Positions 35,365 through 44,929 are shown, numbered from the stretch's first letter. The stretch is DNA of 64,000 nucleotides from Dyadobacter sandarakinus (GCF_016894445.1 NZ_CP056775.1:124001-188000); one strand, 5' to 3'. The notes: a model not told the origin generated them from the sequence alone. A program made the numbers and translations.

Positions 35365-36380
35365 CTAGATTTGCGCTAGAGCTTTGTTTTGTAAGTAATT
35401 TTGCAACTTTTCTTGGTTTCGTTTCAGCACTGTCACAATTAGCTTTTTTACCGTGTCCATCTCATCCGGCTGGCTAGCAGCTGCAAGATACATCAAGGGA
35501 CAAGTGTTTCATTACAGATTAGCACACTTCCGTCGGTTGCTCTTAACAATCCATTCACGGATAGAAAAAGTAAAAAACAGGCGGCAGCAATGCGCTGATT
35601 GCCGTCCACATATGAATGGTTCTTGATTATCAGATAGAGTAGGGTGGCTGCCTTTTCTTCGATTGAGGGACAGAAGTCGACGTCACCGAATCTTTGCTGA
35701 TCTGTGCTACTTAGCTTTTGAAACTATCATCCTTCTCTTTACCAAAAACAGAGGAATCGAATTCGCTTCTTATTGCTTCGATGACTGTTTGGTAGTCTGG
35801 CAACTCCCGGTATGCAGCTGGATGCATGTTTCGACCTTTCTGGTCAAGATTTTCGTGATCGTAGTCGTCTAGGAGCTCAGGACATTTTGCAAATTGGTCA
35901 AGCCATGCAATATCTAGGTCTCCGATCTTCGTTTCGATGGCTCTGCTTAGAATACGAATTCCGTCTTTCAGGATTTGAACTTGCTGTTGCTTCTGGGCTA
36001 GCCGCCTCTCGTTTATGGCGTAACCCTGTATCAGATAGTCCCTTAAACGCTGGGTAGCCCACTGGCGAAATTTTGCAGCTGTCTCAGATTTGATACGGTA
36101 GCCCACTGAGATAATTGCATCAAGATTGTAAACCTTCTGGTTCCGTTTTACCTCTCTTTTTCCCTCCATTCGAACTATCAAGATATTCTTAATAGTTGCT
36201 TCTTCGATCAGTACACCATCCGAAATACATTGCTTAGGTGCATATTGATATTGGGTACGGTCGTCTGAAACAGGTCTGGCATCATTATCTGCGTAAGCCA
36301 AACTGTCTCACTGATCAAATTTTAGCTCGGTCTGAGTCTTTGTCGTCCTTGCTTATGTAAGTTTCTATCAGATTCTCCAT
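35365..36380 (-). pseudogene. Decayed rhuM/Fic-domain gene
   Basis: Pieces of one RhuM-family protein occur in order but in different frames on the minus strand. The start is MENLIETYISKDDKDSDRAK. Next, in another frame, is ETVWLTQIMMPDLFQTTVPN; then an intact piece (36301-35711) with EEATIKNILIVRMEGKREVK, YNLDAIISVGYRIKS and FRQWATQRLRDYLIQGYAIN. Then come the Fic/DOC-like part LLYLIIKNHSYVDGNQRIAA and, after a stop, LMYLAAASQPDEMDTVKKL. At least four disruptions are needed to join them. RhuM proteins are common in accessory islands, often near restriction systems. This copy cannot make a full product. Confidence 0.75.
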
Positions 36381-36566
36381 ACCAAGATTCCTTGCTTCGA
36401 AGTTAAGTAACAGCTGATAAATGGAAGGTTAGGTTGAAATCAAGTATTTTCGGCTTGAAGTAAGGTACGAAGCACTTTTTTGAGGACGTTTGTAACCGGT
36501 TTGGGTAGATGTTCGATACAAATAAGTGATGGTAATTCTTAAATTGATTGTTCCTAATCAATCGGG

Positions 36567-36587
36567 TTTTGTACCCATTTTGTACCT
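36567..36587. repeat. TTTTGTACC tandem repeat (right island edge)
   Basis: TTTTGTACC at 36567-36575 and 36578-36586 matches the pair at 4866-4884 with one extra spacer base. It lies between the last accessory pseudogene and the MNT/HEPN pair. It is proposed as the right boundary of the insertion. Confidence 0.5.
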
Positions 36588-36671
36588 CGATAGATGTAAC
36601 TGACTGTTATTTAGCTAATAATAGATAATGTATCGGGAAGTAAGATTTGATTTTAGCACAAAACAGAACCT

Positions 36672-37121
36672 ATGAGCGAGCAGGATATCCGCTGGGAGCA
36701 GCGCTTTGAAAATTATAAAAAGGCTCTTAAAAAGCTGGGTGCAGCATTGCAGCTTGATGCCGAACGTTCGTTGAGTGAACTCGAAAGACAGGGCGTTATC
36801 CAAGCATTCGAATACACGCACGAGCTGGCCTGGAAAGTAATGCAGGATTTTTTCATTTACCAGGGCAATACGGAAATCAGAGGTTTAAGAAATGCAACGC
36901 GGCAGGCTTTTAGTGTTAATTTGATCTCAGACGGGAACAACTGGATGGAAATGATCAAAAAAAGAAAGCTCACCAGCCACACCTATAACGAGGAAATTTC
37001 TGAAGAGATTTACACAAACATTGTCGGTCAGTTTTACCCGCTATTTGTAACGTTTCAGGAAACGATGGAGCATATCAGAGCAAGAAACGAATGGTGTACG
37101 GATTATCAGAAAAAACAATAA
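36672..37121 (+). CDS. HEPN-type nucleotidyltransferase substrate-binding protein (HI0074/HepT-like)
   Basis: A 149-residue all-helical protein: RWEQRFENYKKALKKLGAAL, then ERQGVIQAFEYTHELAWKVM. RGLRNATRQAF sits where the HEPN active-site region lies, and the end is YPLFVTFQETMEHI. This is the nucleotidyltransferase substrate-binding family of HI0074, which pairs with a small MNT nucleotidyltransferase. Such pairs work as toxin-antitoxin modules: HEPN RNase toxin, MNT protein that inactivates it by AMP transfer. The end overlaps the MNT gene by 31 bases. Confidence 0.85.
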   Translation: MSEQDIRWEQRFENYKKALKKLGAALQLDAERSLSELERQGVIQAFEYTHELAWKVMQDFFIYQGNTEIRGLRNATRQAFSVNLISDGNNWMEMIKKRKLTSHTYNEEISEEIYTNIVGQFYPLFVTFQETMEHIRARNEWCTDYQKKQ

Positions 37122-37399
37122 AGGGCATTCAGGGCGTATTTGCTGAGCATCCTCAAATAGAGCAGGCGATTTTATATGGATCGCGCGCAAAAGGGAATTA
37201 CCGAAACGGCTCCGATATTGATCTGGTTTTGGTAGGGCCGGAGCTTGATCTGTCTCAAATATTCAAGATTGAAATAAAGCTGGACGACCTGATGCTGCCG
37301 TACAAGATCGACCTCTTTGCCCTCCACAAAATTGAGAATCAGGACTTGATTAACCATATTAACCGGGTAGGAATAGTGTTTTTTGAAAAAACGCATTGA
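37091..37399 (+). CDS. MNT-type nucleotidyltransferase (antitoxin of the HEPN pair)
   Basis: A 102-residue minimal nucleotidyltransferase. The catalytic motif is GSRAKGNYRNGSDIDLVLVG (about residues 31-50), with both Asp residues of the DxD pair. A third acidic position is at about residue 76 (YKIDLFAL). The start overlaps the HEPN gene, so the two are translated together. It likely adenylylates the HEPN partner to neutralise it. The pair sits directly outside the proposed right island boundary. Confidence 0.87.
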   Translation: MVYGLSEKTIKGIQGVFAEHPQIEQAILYGSRAKGNYRNGSDIDLVLVGPELDLSQIFKIEIKLDDLMLPYKIDLFALHKIENQDLINHINRVGIVFFEKTH

Positions 37400-37432
37400 T
37401 CGTGCAAATCTCAGAATTGAAACATGAGCTAC

Positions 37433-40045
37433 CTACTTTTCAATAACCATTCTGACAAGCTCCGTGAATGTCTCCGATTCAATTTTTAGCAGGTAAATGC
37501 CTGTATTAACAGGCAAATTGGCGATGTTCAATGCTGTACTTTCTCCCGGTCTGGCACTTTGAGGCGCCGTAAGCTTGTACCCATTTCCGAATACATTGAT
37601 CAGCTCAAAAGAAATCGGTCCGGAATGGCCAGCCGAAAGCGAAACTGTCAGCTGGTCTTTAACCGGGTTGGGGTAAATAGCCGACGGCTCCTTTTCCGGT
37701 GTTTCAGATACAACTGCTTCCTGACTAACCCGCGCACCACTGCTCGAAGCCTGGATGAATAGCTGCGGAGCCCTGTTCATTTCCCTGCTGTTAAAAACCA
37801 GTTTGATATTGCGGCTGCTGGGATCATCCAAAAGCAGGCTCACCATGCCATCGCCGGATTGCTGCTGTGCCTTCACATAGCTGGTAACATCAATTTCATA
37901 ATTCTGGTATTGACCATTGACTGCCACAGATCCCAGCGAAGGTGTCGAGGCAGCCGGCGCATTGGTTTTGTTAATGCCCGATTCTGTCCAGCTGTCATCA
38001 TTTACGCCAAAAGCATGCAGATTGATACCATTGCTGTTTTCATGGTTATGCCCGTAAATGCGCAGCTTGGCCGAGGTGATCACGCCCGTAGCCGGCAACT
38101 GAAATTTCAGGTAAGCAGCGCGGCTTACGTCCGGATCATTTGTCAAGGATTTGATTTGCAGGTTTGCAGTTCCATAGTTGTTATAACTATAAATCCCGCC
38201 CTGCACATAGGAATCGGCAATCGGGTTCAGGGTCAGGCCGGCACTCATCACTTCAATGGCGCAAATCCTGGGCATGTCGGCAGCTCCGGTCAGAAAGTCG
38301 ATGTTCAGTAAACCATCCGTAACCGTGACAGGAAAGGTTACCTGAACTGCGCGCATGGCTCCCCCGGCAGCAACGAAGATGTCATAGTTGGTCAGCTTGC
38401 GGCTGCCTTCCATGTTTACATGAAACTGCCTGCTGCCTGCTCCTCCCTTTTTACCGGGTGTACCAAAGTAGGTTTCGGCAAAATGCAGGGTTACATTCAC
38501 TTCTCCGCTCATAATCGGGATATTGTAGCTGAAAGAAGGCGAGATCCGGCCCGAGCGGTAAAGCACATCATTGGTTGTATTGAGAATGTCGCCGGTAGCA
38601 ACTGTACTTGGCCGTTCAATGCCGGCGTAATATTGATCCGCAGTAAACAATTTCCCGGTAGCAGTCGTGAAAGCCGGCCCGCCTGCATTGATCCGGATGG
38701 GCATTTTCGGGAGTGCTGCACTTTCAGGGGCAAGCTTGACGATCCAGTAGTCCTCCTGGCCGCGTGAAGTTTCGGTTTTATCTCCGCCAGTCAGGGAGCT
38801 TGAGGTCGCTGCAAGCAGGTAGCCGCCATCACGGGTTGCAATGATATCCGAAGCTCTATCGCCATATTCCCGGTTGTTGCTTCCGATCACGTCATTCCAG
38901 ACAATGCTTCCGGTTGCTGAAAGTTTTACCAGCCAGATATTTGAATATCCGTTATTAGCTACCGTTTTATCCAGGCCCGTTTCGGACAAGGAACTGCCCG
39001 CAATCAGATAACCTCCGTCTTTCGTAAGCTGCATCCCTGCAAAATGATCATTGTCAGAACCCTGGATGGTATTTTCCCACTCCTTTATTCCATTGGAGGT
39101 GATTTTGATGATCCAATAGTCGAAACCAATGCTTTCTTCGGATTTGTCGAAACCTGCGGCGGCATTAGTGGTTCCGCCCAATACATATCCGCCATCCGGG
39201 GTAGCAATCACCGACTGTAAGACGCTGCTATTATAAGTGCCCTTAAACTCCCGGGTCCAGAGTACATTGCCTGCGGATGTCAATCTTACCAGGTAATAGG
39301 TGCCTCCTGAGTCCTGTAATGTTCCGGTACCTACGCCGAGCAAATATCCTCCGTCGGGTGTAAGTGTTACTGTATTAAGGCTGGGTGTTTTTCCATCGAC
39401 AAATATGTCTTTGCTCCATTGTAACTCTGCCAGGGAATCCAGTTTCAAAAACCACCCTCTGTTGGTAGGAGTGCCGTACTGATCGGGTGGGGAAGTTGTA
39501 CCGGCAATAGCCAATCCGCCATCGGGCGTAATTTCCATGGTGCTCATGGTCTCATTGGCTCTTGTGCCAATCGTTTTTTGCCAGTTGATCTGTCCTGAGG
39601 CACTCAGCTTAACGATCCAGATATCTCCCAGACCCTTGCTAGGTACCGTTTTATCTCTATTGACGGTGGAGAATGATTGTCCCGCCACAAAAAAGCTGCC
39701 GTCAGCCGCCTCTTTAACAGCATAGAGCGTTTCTTCATTGGTTCCACCCAGCGATCTGTCCCATTTTTTGGAGCCATCGGGTGCTACCTTTACAATCCAA
39801 TAGTCAAAACGGCCCTTGTATGGAGCCGTTTTATTACCCGAAATGGAGCTTTCTGAACTTCCGCCGAGGATGTATCCTCCGTCCCGGGTCTGAATGACTG
39901 ATCTCAGAATATCAGAGTAATCTCCTCCAATGGTTTTGTCCCATTGAACAGCAGGCTGTGCAATTACACCGAACGAGGCAATACAAAGCAGTAATAATGA
40001 AAAGGGCAGGGAGAATTCTCTCATAAACAGGTTAGGTTTTTGCAT
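37433..40045 (-). CDS. Secreted multidomain protein with a T9SS sorting domain
   Basis: An 870-residue exported protein. A signal peptide (FSLPFSLLLLCIASFGVIAQ) is followed by about eight repeats of the type DGGYILGGSS ... DYWIVKVAPDGSKKWDRSLG (about residues 35-440), likely a beta-propeller. A malectin-like domain comes next (about 450-605, INAGGPAFTTATGKLFTADQ and VNVTLHFAETYFG), then a DNRLRE/CBM96-like domain (about 610-770, ADSYVQGGIYSYNNYG). The type IX sorting domain closes the protein (SAIYPNPVKDQLTVSL ... GIYLLKIESE). Malectin and DNRLRE domains bind carbohydrate in characterised relatives. It is probably a cell-surface or extracellular glycan-binding protein. The second Met, at 40024, could also be the start. 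Confidence 0.85.
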   Translation of the reverse strand: MQKPNLFMREFSLPFSLLLLCIASFGVIAQPAVQWDKTIGGDYSDILRSVIQTRDGGYILGGSSESSISGNKTAPYKGRFDYWIVKVAPDGSKKWDRSLGGTNEETLYAVKEAADGSFFVAGQSFSTVNRDKTVPSKGLGDIWIVKLSASGQINWQKTIGTRANETMSTMEITPDGGLAIAGTTSPPDQYGTPTNRGWFLKLDSLAELQWSKDIFVDGKTPSLNTVTLTPDGGYLLGVGTGTLQDSGGTYYLVRLTSAGNVLWTREFKGTYNSSVLQSVIATPDGGYVLGGTTNAAAGFDKSEESIGFDYWIIKITSNGIKEWENTIQGSDNDHFAGMQLTKDGGYLIAGSSLSETGLDKTVANNGYSNIWLVKLSATGSIVWNDVIGSNNREYGDRASDIIATRDGGYLLAATSSSLTGGDKTETSRGQEDYWIVKLAPESAALPKMPIRINAGGPAFTTATGKLFTADQYYAGIERPSTVATGDILNTTNDVLYRSGRISPSFSYNIPIMSGEVNVTLHFAETYFGTPGKKGGAGSRQFHVNMEGSRKLTNYDIFVAAGGAMRAVQVTFPVTVTDGLLNIDFLTGAADMPRICAIEVMSAGLTLNPIADSYVQGGIYSYNNYGTANLQIKSLTNDPDVSRAAYLKFQLPATGVITSAKLRIYGHNHENSNGINLHAFGVNDDSWTESGINKTNAPAASTPSLGSVAVNGQYQNYEIDVTSYVKAQQQSGDGMVSLLLDDPSSRNIKLVFNSREMNRAPQLFIQASSSGARVSQEAVVSETPEKEPSAIYPNPVKDQLTVSLSAGHSGPISFELINVFGNGYKLTAPQSARPGESTALNIANLPVNTGIYLLKIESETFTELVRMVIEK

Positions 40046-40249
40046 AAACAGGCATCTTTTAACTATTAGACCATTTTGGTTGGCAGATACTGCATTTTTA
40101 AATATTTATTAAAAAAAAACTTATTCCGCAGGTAAGCATCAGCAACTTACAGGTTACATCTGAATATTTTCTTGTAGAATTACATCAGTTAGGCGCGAAA
40201 TTTATACTATATAGGATACCGAGGTAAAGAGTTATGTGGGAAAAGACAG

Positions 40250-40280
40250 CAAATGGTCCTGATAGGACCTTTTGTTGTTT
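40250..40280 (+). terminator. Terminator-like hairpin in the divergent intergenic region
   Basis: CAAATGGTCCT (40250-40260) pairs with AGGACCTTTTG (40264-40274), with one mismatch and a tight GAT loop, and a TTGTTTT run follows. It sits between divergent genes, where no long transcript should end. It may terminate a small RNA or attenuate the DUF6152 gene. Nothing else was recognised in 40046-40360. Confidence 0.5.
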
Positions 40281-40360
40281 TCAGGCGTTTGTTACCATTG
40301 TTTTAGTTTGCTAGGCTTACGGATTTGGTTAACTTACATGATCATCAAAAACGGCTGAAT

Positions 40361-40714
40361 ATGAATTCCTTAAAGAAACTTTCACTGGTAGCTGCGGTTC
40401 TGTTGCTGGGATCATTCACCGCTTTGCACCACGGTTGGGCCGATTACGATCAAACCAAGCCCATTGATTTCAAAACAAAAATTGACGAATCGGTTTATGA
40501 AAATCCGCATGTACTGGCCAAAGTGAAGTACAAAAAAGAGACAGTTACCGTCTTTCTTGCACCCACCAGCCGCATGTCTGACCGGGGCTTAACTGCTGAT
40601 ATGATCAAAAAAGGGACCTCTGTGCGCCTTGTTGCATATCCTCATAAAACCGACAAAAATGAAATGCGGGCCGAACGCATATTTGTCGACGGCAACAAAT
40701 ACGAACTCCGGTAG
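40361..40714 (+). CDS. Periplasmic DUF6152-family protein
   Basis: A 117-residue exported protein. The start was placed at the ATG at 40361, because MNSLKKLSLVAAVLLLGSFT is a good signal peptide and the 12 upstream codons are not. The mature part starts HHGWADYDQTKPI and has ENPHVLAKVKYKKETVTVFL, the usual His/Trp/Asp-rich pattern of the family. Function is unknown; in other Bacteroidota and Proteobacteria it is found next to small membrane proteins, as here. Its stop overlaps the next start (TAGTG). Confidence 0.7.
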   Translation: MNSLKKLSLVAAVLLLGSFTALHHGWADYDQTKPIDFKTKIDESVYENPHVLAKVKYKKETVTVFLAPTSRMSDRGLTADMIKKGTSVRLVAYPHKTDKNEMRAERIFVDGNKYELR

Positions 40715-41190
40715 TGGAAGCCGAGCTGCTCACCTGGCTCGAAAAGTCGTCCTGGGCAGTGGGCATCAGGCAGTCACTCTGGCTGTACCCGGCATTGGAG
40801 ATCGTCCATATACTCGGTATTGTCATGCTGGCTGGCGCCGCTTTCCTGTTTGACCTTCGCCTGCTGGGCTACTCCCGGAACATCCCGGTAACTGCACTTG
40901 CAAGGCATGTGCTGCCATGGTCGGCGCGCGGACTGATTTTGATCGTTCCTTCGGGCCTGCTGCTTTTTATTACCAATGCACAATCGCTCGGAAATGACCC
41001 GGTGTTCTGGACCAAGCTGCTGCTCATCGTACTAGCCGGGATCAATGCAGCCGTTTTTCACCAGGTTATTTCTAAAAAAGCGGAAGCCATGCATGCCGGG
41101 AATGTTCCCGCCGCTGCAAAGATTTTCGCTGTAATTTCCCTGACCGCCTGGATTGCTGTAATTGCCTGCGGAAGGCTGCTTGCGTATTGA
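40714..41190 (+). CDS. Small inner-membrane protein (DUF6644-like)
   Basis: A 158-residue protein with about four membrane spans: YPALEIVHILGIVMLAGAAF, ARGLILIVPSGLLLFITNA, FWTKLLLIVLAGINAAVFH and KIFAVISLTAWIAVIACGRL. It has a conserved His in the first span. It uses a GTG start that overlaps the stop of the DUF6152 gene, so both proteins are made together. The combination may be a small redox or copper-related membrane unit, but no such motif is visible and the function is unknown. Confidence 0.65.
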   Translation: MEAELLTWLEKSSWAVGIRQSLWLYPALEIVHILGIVMLAGAAFLFDLRLLGYSRNIPVTALARHVLPWSARGLILIVPSGLLLFITNAQSLGNDPVFWTKLLLIVLAGINAAVFHQVISKKAEAMHAGNVPAAAKIFAVISLTAWIAVIACGRLLAY

Positions 41191-41238
41191 AAAACCACAA
41201 ATTACATGGTGTAGCTCGGCATCGAGCATTTTTTGAAT

Positions 41239-41246
41239 TAACTTTG
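41239..41246 (+). promoter_or_regulatory. -7 promoter element of purL
   Basis: TAACTTTG matches the Bacteroidota -7 consensus TAnnTTTG exactly and ends 17 bases before the purL start. A matching -33 element is not clear. Confidence 0.45.
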
Positions 41247-41263
41247 CACCATAATTCGATACT

Positions 41264-44200
41264 ATGATTTACTTCTTTGCTGACGAACAGGATACTGTTT
41301 TTGCACTCCAAATAGAACGAACGCTAACTGCCACAGACACGTCGAAACTTACATGGCTTTTTGGCGGCGCTGAACTCCGGGATGAGACTGTCATCACGGA
41401 GTTTTTTGTTGGTCCCCGTGCTGCCATGGTCACGCCATGGAGCACCAATGCCGTAGAGATCACCCAGAATATGGACATTCAGGGTGTGATCCGGATAGAG
41501 CAGTTCAGGCGGGTGAACTTCACTTACGATGAGTTTGATCCGATGCTCTCGCAGAAGTACAGCGAGCTTAACCAGGAGATCTTTACCATCGATATCAAGC
41601 CGGAGCCGATCCAGAAAATCGCCGATATCGGCGCTTATAACAGGCTGGAAGGATTGTCCCTGAGCAAGGACGAGGTGGACTACCTCAACAACCTTTCACA
41701 AAAAATCGGCCGTAAGCTTACCGACTCGGAGGTTTTCGGCTTCTCCCAGGTTAACTCGGAACATTGCAGGCACAAGATATTCAACGGCACATTTGTAATT
41801 GACGGGGAAGAAAAGCCATTGTCGCTCTTTAAGCTGATCCGGAAAACTTCCGAGACCAATCCCAATTCCATTGTTTCTGCATATAAGGACAACGTGGCAT
41901 TTGTGAAAGGTCCGGTTGTGGAGCAATTTGCGCCCAAACGCGCTGATGTTCCCGATTTTTATGCAAAAAAGGAATTTGAATCGGTATTGTCCCTGAAAGC
42001 GGAAACCCACAATTTCCCTACTACTGTAGAGCCTTTCAATGGTGCTGCCACAGGGTCCGGCGGTGAAATCCGCGACCGGCTGGCGGGAGGCCAGGGTTCT
42101 GTACCGCTGGCCGGAACAGCCGTATACATGACAGCCCTTTCGCGCCTCACTAATGACCGGCACTGGGAGCGGGGCATGGCGGAGCGTAAGTGGCTCTATC
42201 AAACACCGATGGACATCCTGATCAAGGCGTCCAATGGTGCGACAGACTTCGGTAACAAATTTGGTCAGCCGCTGATTGCCGGTTCCGTACTCACATTTGA
42301 ACATGAAGAAAATGGCCGCAAGCTGGGTTACGATAAAGTAATTATGCAGGCAGGCGGCATTGGTTACGGCAAAGCCGATCAGGCCAAAAAACTTTCGCCT
42401 CAACCCGGAGACCAGATTGTAGTGATGGGAGGCGAGAATTACAGGATCGGGATGGGCGGCGCGGCCGTATCATCAGCCGATACCGGGGCATTGGGATCGG
42501 GTATCGAACTGAATGCGATCCAGCGCTCTAATCCTGAAATGCAGAAGCGCGTGGCCAATGCCGTACGTGCACTGGTTGAAAGCGATAATAATACAATTAT
42601 ATCCATCCACGATCACGGTGCAGGCGGGCACCTGAACTGCTTGTCGGAGCTGGTGGAGGAAACAGGCGGCAAGATCGACCTGGACAAGCTGCCGGTTGGT
42701 GATCCCACACTTTCTGCCAAAGAAATCATCGGCAATGAATCCCAGGAACGTATGGGACTGGTGATCAGTGCTGAAAACCTTGAAACACTCAAACGCATAG
42801 CTGATCGCGAGCGCGCTCCCCTGTATACCGTGGGAGAGGTTACGGGGGATCACCGTTTTACTTTTGAATCGGCAAGTACCGGCGTAAAGCCCATGGACCT
42901 GGATCTGAGCGACATGTTCGGGAGCTCGCCCAAGGTTATTATGCAGGATAAAACGGTAAAACAGGAATATGCAGCCATCATTTACCTGCCGACGCAGGTC
43001 AATGAATTTCTGGAAAACGTATTGCAGCTGGAAGCCGTCGCCTGTAAAGACTGGCTTACCAACAAGGTTGACCGTTGCGTTGGTGGCCACGTGGCCAAGC
43101 AGCAATGCGTGGGACCTCTTCAGTTACCGCTGAACAATGTAGGTGTGATGGCCCTTGACTTCCGGGGAAAGGATGGTATTGCCACATCTATCGGGCATGC
43201 GCCGCTTTCTGCATTGATCGACCCTGCGGCAGGTAGCCGCAACGCCATCGCAGAGGCACTCTCCAACATTATCTGGGCTCCTTTGAAAGATGGCCTGGAA
43301 AGTGTGTCATTGTCGGCCAACTGGATGTGGGCGTGTAAAAATGAAGGTGAAGACGCACGTTTATACCAGGCCGTTCAGGCCTGCTCCGATTTTGCGATTA
43401 GTCTGGGCATCAATATCCCGACAGGAAAGGATTCGCTTTCCATGAAGCAGAAGTACAAGGGCGACGAGGTGATTGCACCGGGAACCGTCATTATTTCGGC
43501 TGCCGGACATTGCGATAACATCAGGGCTGTGGTAGAGCCGGTTTTGCAAAAAGACGGAGGCGCGGTTTACTACATCAATCTATCCGGCGACAGCTATAAA
43601 CTGGGCGGTTCGTCCCTGGGACAGATCGTCAATAAAATAGGATCGGAAACACCGGATGTGATCGATGCCGCGAAGTTTAAAATAACATTCAACGCCATTC
43701 AGGACCTGATCAAAAATGGTCAGATTCAGGCCGGACACGATATCGGCAGCGGCGGACTGGTTACTACCTTGCTCGAAATGTGCTTTGCAGACAGGGAACT
43801 TGGCCTTGAAGTGGATCTGACCACATTGGGCAGCGCAGATACGATCACGAAGCTTTTTGCGGAAAACATCGGCATCGTATTCCAGGCCGGAAGCGACATT
43901 GAAGCCCTGCTGACCGAAAAGGAAATTGAGTTTCATAAACTGGGAAATGTACTTACGACCGCGGAGTTTAAGCTTAAAGATGGCTCCGAAGAGTGGGCTT
44001 TCGACATAGAGAAGCTACGCGATATCTGGTTTAAGACATCGTACCTGCTGGATAAAAAACAGAGTGGCGATGTGCTGGCCAAGGAACGCTATGATAACTA
44101 CAAAAATCACCTGCTGAAATATAACTTCCCGGCGCATTTCGACGGAGCAAGACCTCAGATCAGCGAAACCAATGCACGCCCGAAAGCTGCAATCCTTCGT

Positions 44201-44929
44201 GAAAAAGGCAGCAACTCCGAGCGGGAACTGGCCAATGCCATGTACCTGGCAGGTTTTGATGTGAAAGACGTGCACATGACTGACCTTATTTCCGGACGTG
44301 AGACGTTGGAAGATATCCAGTTTCTGGGTGCAGTAGGAGGGTTTTCCAACTCCGATGTACTCGGGTCAGCCAAGGGTTGGGCGGGCGCGTTTTTGTACAA
44401 TGAAAAGGCAAGAGTAGCGCTGGAAAATTTCTTCAAGCGGGACGATACCCTTTCGGTAGGGATATGCAATGGTTGTCAGCTGTTTATAGAGCTTAACCTG
44501 ATCAATCCCGAGCACGAATATCCGTCCAAAATGCTGCACAATGAGAGCGGGAAGCACGAGAGTATCTTTACCTCGCTGGTTGTTCAGGAAAATAATTCCG
44601 TCATGCTGTCGACCCTGGCGGGAAGTACGCTGGGCGTTTGGGTATCGCATGGAGAAGGACGTTTTTACCTGCCTCACGAAGAGGAGGATTACGGCATTGT
44701 AGCCAAATATGCATACCATACCTACCCGGCTGCTCCCAATGGATCAGACTTCCTGGCGGCTATGCTTTGTGACAAAACCGGCCGTCACCTCGTAACCATG
44801 CCGCACATCGAGCGTTCGCTCTTCCAGTGGCACTGGCCGCATTACCCGGCTGGCCGCAAGGACGAAGTAAGTCCGTGGATGGAGGCATTTGTGAATGCCA
44901 GGAAGTGGATTGAGGGGAGAAGGGAGTAG
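41264..44929 (+). CDS. purL: Phosphoribosylformylglycinamidine synthase (large, single-chain)
   Basis: A 1221-residue enzyme catalysing the ATP- and glutamine-dependent conversion of FGAR to FGAM in purine synthesis. Family blocks in order: FGFSQVNSEHCRHKIFNG (about residues 159-176), KAETHNFPTTVEPFNGAATG, GGENYRIGMGGAA, HDHGAGGHLNCLSELVEE and VGGHVAKQQCVGPLQLPLNN. The C-terminal class I glutamine amidotransferase has its nucleophile Cys in GICNGCQLF (about 1068) and a catalytic His in VSHGEGRFYLP. Length fits the long PurL form. It is preceded by a -7 promoter element and followed by a strong terminator. Confidence 0.96.
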   Translation: MIYFFADEQDTVFALQIERTLTATDTSKLTWLFGGAELRDETVITEFFVGPRAAMVTPWSTNAVEITQNMDIQGVIRIEQFRRVNFTYDEFDPMLSQKYSELNQEIFTIDIKPEPIQKIADIGAYNRLEGLSLSKDEVDYLNNLSQKIGRKLTDSEVFGFSQVNSEHCRHKIFNGTFVIDGEEKPLSLFKLIRKTSETNPNSIVSAYKDNVAFVKGPVVEQFAPKRADVPDFYAKKEFESVLSLKAETHNFPTTVEPFNGAATGSGGEIRDRLAGGQGSVPLAGTAVYMTALSRLTNDRHWERGMAERKWLYQTPMDILIKASNGATDFGNKFGQPLIAGSVLTFEHEENGRKLGYDKVIMQAGGIGYGKADQAKKLSPQPGDQIVVMGGENYRIGMGGAAVSSADTGALGSGIELNAIQRSNPEMQKRVANAVRALVESDNNTIISIHDHGAGGHLNCLSELVEETGGKIDLDKLPVGDPTLSAKEIIGNESQERMGLVISAENLETLKRIADRERAPLYTVGEVTGDHRFTFESASTGVKPMDLDLSDMFGSSPKVIMQDKTVKQEYAAIIYLPTQVNEFLENVLQLEAVACKDWLTNKVDRCVGGHVAKQQCVGPLQLPLNNVGVMALDFRGKDGIATSIGHAPLSALIDPAAGSRNAIAEALSNIIWAPLKDGLESVSLSANWMWACKNEGEDARLYQAVQACSDFAISLGINIPTGKDSLSMKQKYKGDEVIAPGTVIISAAGHCDNIRAVVEPVLQKDGGAVYYINLSGDSYKLGGSSLGQIVNKIGSETPDVIDAAKFKITFNAIQDLIKNGQIQAGHDIGSGGLVTTLLEMCFADRELGLEVDLTTLGSADTITKLFAENIGIVFQAGSDIEALLTEKEIEFHKLGNVLTTAEFKLKDGSEEWAFDIEKLRDIWFKTSYLLDKKQSGDVLAKERYDNYKNHLLKYNFPAHFDGARPQISETNARPKAAILREKGSNSERELANAMYLAGFDVKDVHMTDLISGRETLEDIQFLGAVGGFSNSDVLGSAKGWAGAFLYNEKARVALENFFKRDDTLSVGICNGCQLFIELNLINPEHEYPSKMLHNESGKHESIFTSLVVQENNSVMLSTLAGSTLGVWVSHGEGRFYLPHEEEDYGIVAKYAYHTYPAAPNGSDFLAAMLCDKTGRHLVTMPHIERSLFQWHWPHYPAGRKDEVSPWMEAFVNARKWIEGRRE

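Larger units (their letters stand above)
4866..36587. mobile_element. Composite defence island (putative decayed integrative element)
   Basis: The left end has two TTTTGTACC units in tandem (4866-4884) and two inverted copies (4907-4925). The right end has two TTTTGTACC units (36567-36586). Between them lie only accessory genes: excisionase remnant, reverse transcriptase, ParA/mobilization-like cassette, BREX, McrBC, a GHKL ATPase-nuclease and a decayed rhuM. Housekeeping genes (mnmE on the left, purL further right) lie outside. Base composition shifts repeatedly: the outer genes are clearly AT-rich and the BREX core is GC-rich, so the island was built in several steps. No integrase or relaxase was found, so mobility is probably lost. 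The boundaries are an inference from the repeats and gene content. Confidence 0.5.
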
